6,972 nt of DNA. It comes from Pseudomonas sp. (lineage in GTDB: Bacteria > Pseudomonadota > Gammaproteobacteria > Pseudomonadales > Pseudomonadaceae). Location: the NCBI GenBank assembly GCA_003525045.1, contig DQGF01000052.1, positions 6,880 through 13,851 on the forward strand, written 5' to 3'. The notes under the pieces were generated by a model. That model was given only the letters and a program-made list of their open reading frames with translations. It was not told the origin of the DNA and did not search any database. This document shows, one piece after another, positions 6,640-6,972 of this stretch (positions are counted from its first letter, which is position 1; each line of letters opens with the position of its first letter). A program made the translations under genes and the position numbers.

Positions 6640-6972
6640 TCACGCGGTTACGCTGTTGATCTTGCCTGGGGGAAACAGGAAATAGGCCAATGCTGGCAAC
6701 ATGATCAGCGCCCCCAACATGTTCCAGACGAACATGAACGCCAGCAAAATTCCCATATCCGCCTGAAATTTGATAGGCGAGAAGTACCAGGTCGCGACTG
6801 CAATTCCCAAGGTGGCTCCCGTCAGCACCACTATTTTGCCAGTGAACAATAGTGATCTGTAATACGCCTCGGAAAGACTGACGCCTTCGCGCAGATAACG
6901 CAGCATCACCGTCATAATGTACAGCGCGTAATCCACGCCAATGCCGACTCCCAGTGCAATCACAGGCAATGT
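6640..6972 (-). CDS. RND/MMPL-family transporter, C-terminal end, runs off right edge
   Basis: The last 110 residues of an inner-membrane RND-superfamily (MMPL-like) permease are visible and the start lies beyond the window. The segment opens with PVIALGVGIGVDYALYIMTV, the glycine-rich membrane helix with the conserved GVDYALY found in this superfamily. A second hydrophobic stretch is IVVLTGATLGIAVATWYF, and a third begins MGILLAFMFVWNMLGALIML and runs through PALAYFLF. The tail PPGKINSVTA is cytoplasmic in RND topology. Proteins of this type export hydrophobic compounds or lipids using the proton gradient; the substrate cannot be told from the tail. It converges on pobA and shares no operon with it. 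A role in aromatic-acid tolerance is possible but not supported by anything visible here. Confidence 0.88.
   Translation of the reverse strand, partial: TLPVIALGVGIGVDYALYIMTVMLRYLREGVSLSEAYYRSLLFTGKIVVLTGATLGIAVATWYFSPIKFQADMGILLAFMFVWNMLGALIMLPALAYFLFPPGKINSVTA

Overview
The window looks like a chromosomal segment of a Pseudomonas, probably of the P. fluorescens group. The reasons are a 394-residue PobA with every textbook active-site position conserved, an AraC-type (not IclR-type) PobR, Pseudomonas-like PcaH and PcaG subunits, and high-GC coding sequence. This assignment rests on recognising protein families by eye; no database search was possible.

Layout. At 1-342 (minus) lies the 5' part of an intact enoyl-CoA hydratase that runs off the left edge. 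At 340-1713 there is a stretch of broken genes: an mmsA remnant (390-611, minus) reduced to its two ends, a divergent LysR-type regulator remnant (773 to about 1105, plus) with several frameshifts, the 3' part of an IS630-family transposase (about 1106-1420, minus) with both outer ends missing, and a pcaB fragment (1393-1713, minus) that has lost its C-terminal three quarters and an internal piece. From 1836 to 6469 the sequence is intact and forms a 4-hydroxybenzoate/protocatechuate catabolic unit: pcaG, pcaH, pcaQ and pobR on the minus strand, and pobA divergent on the plus strand. At 6640-6972 (minus) is the C-terminal end of an RND/MMPL-type membrane transporter that continues off the right edge and converges on pobA.

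How the genes work together. PobA hydroxylates 4-hydroxybenzoate to protocatechuate, and PcaH/PcaG cleave it to beta-carboxy-cis,cis-muconate. PobR should activate pobA, and PcaQ should activate pcaHG. The pcaQ gene starts only 32 bases after the pobR stop, so the two regulators are probably co-transcribed. A near-perfect 28-base palindrome resembling the PcaQ box described in rhizobia overlaps the pcaQ stop codon and lies 112 bases before pcaH. The next enzyme, PcaB, is destroyed here, so the remaining steps to the TCA cycle must be encoded elsewhere in the genome.

The main points of interest are the scarred junction at 340-1713, where a branched-chain amino acid (valine-type) module and an aromatic-degradation module meet across an IS630 relic, and the probable PcaQ operator. 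I see no sign of a wholly new biological system. There are no tRNA or rRNA genes, CRISPR arrays or intact mobile elements.
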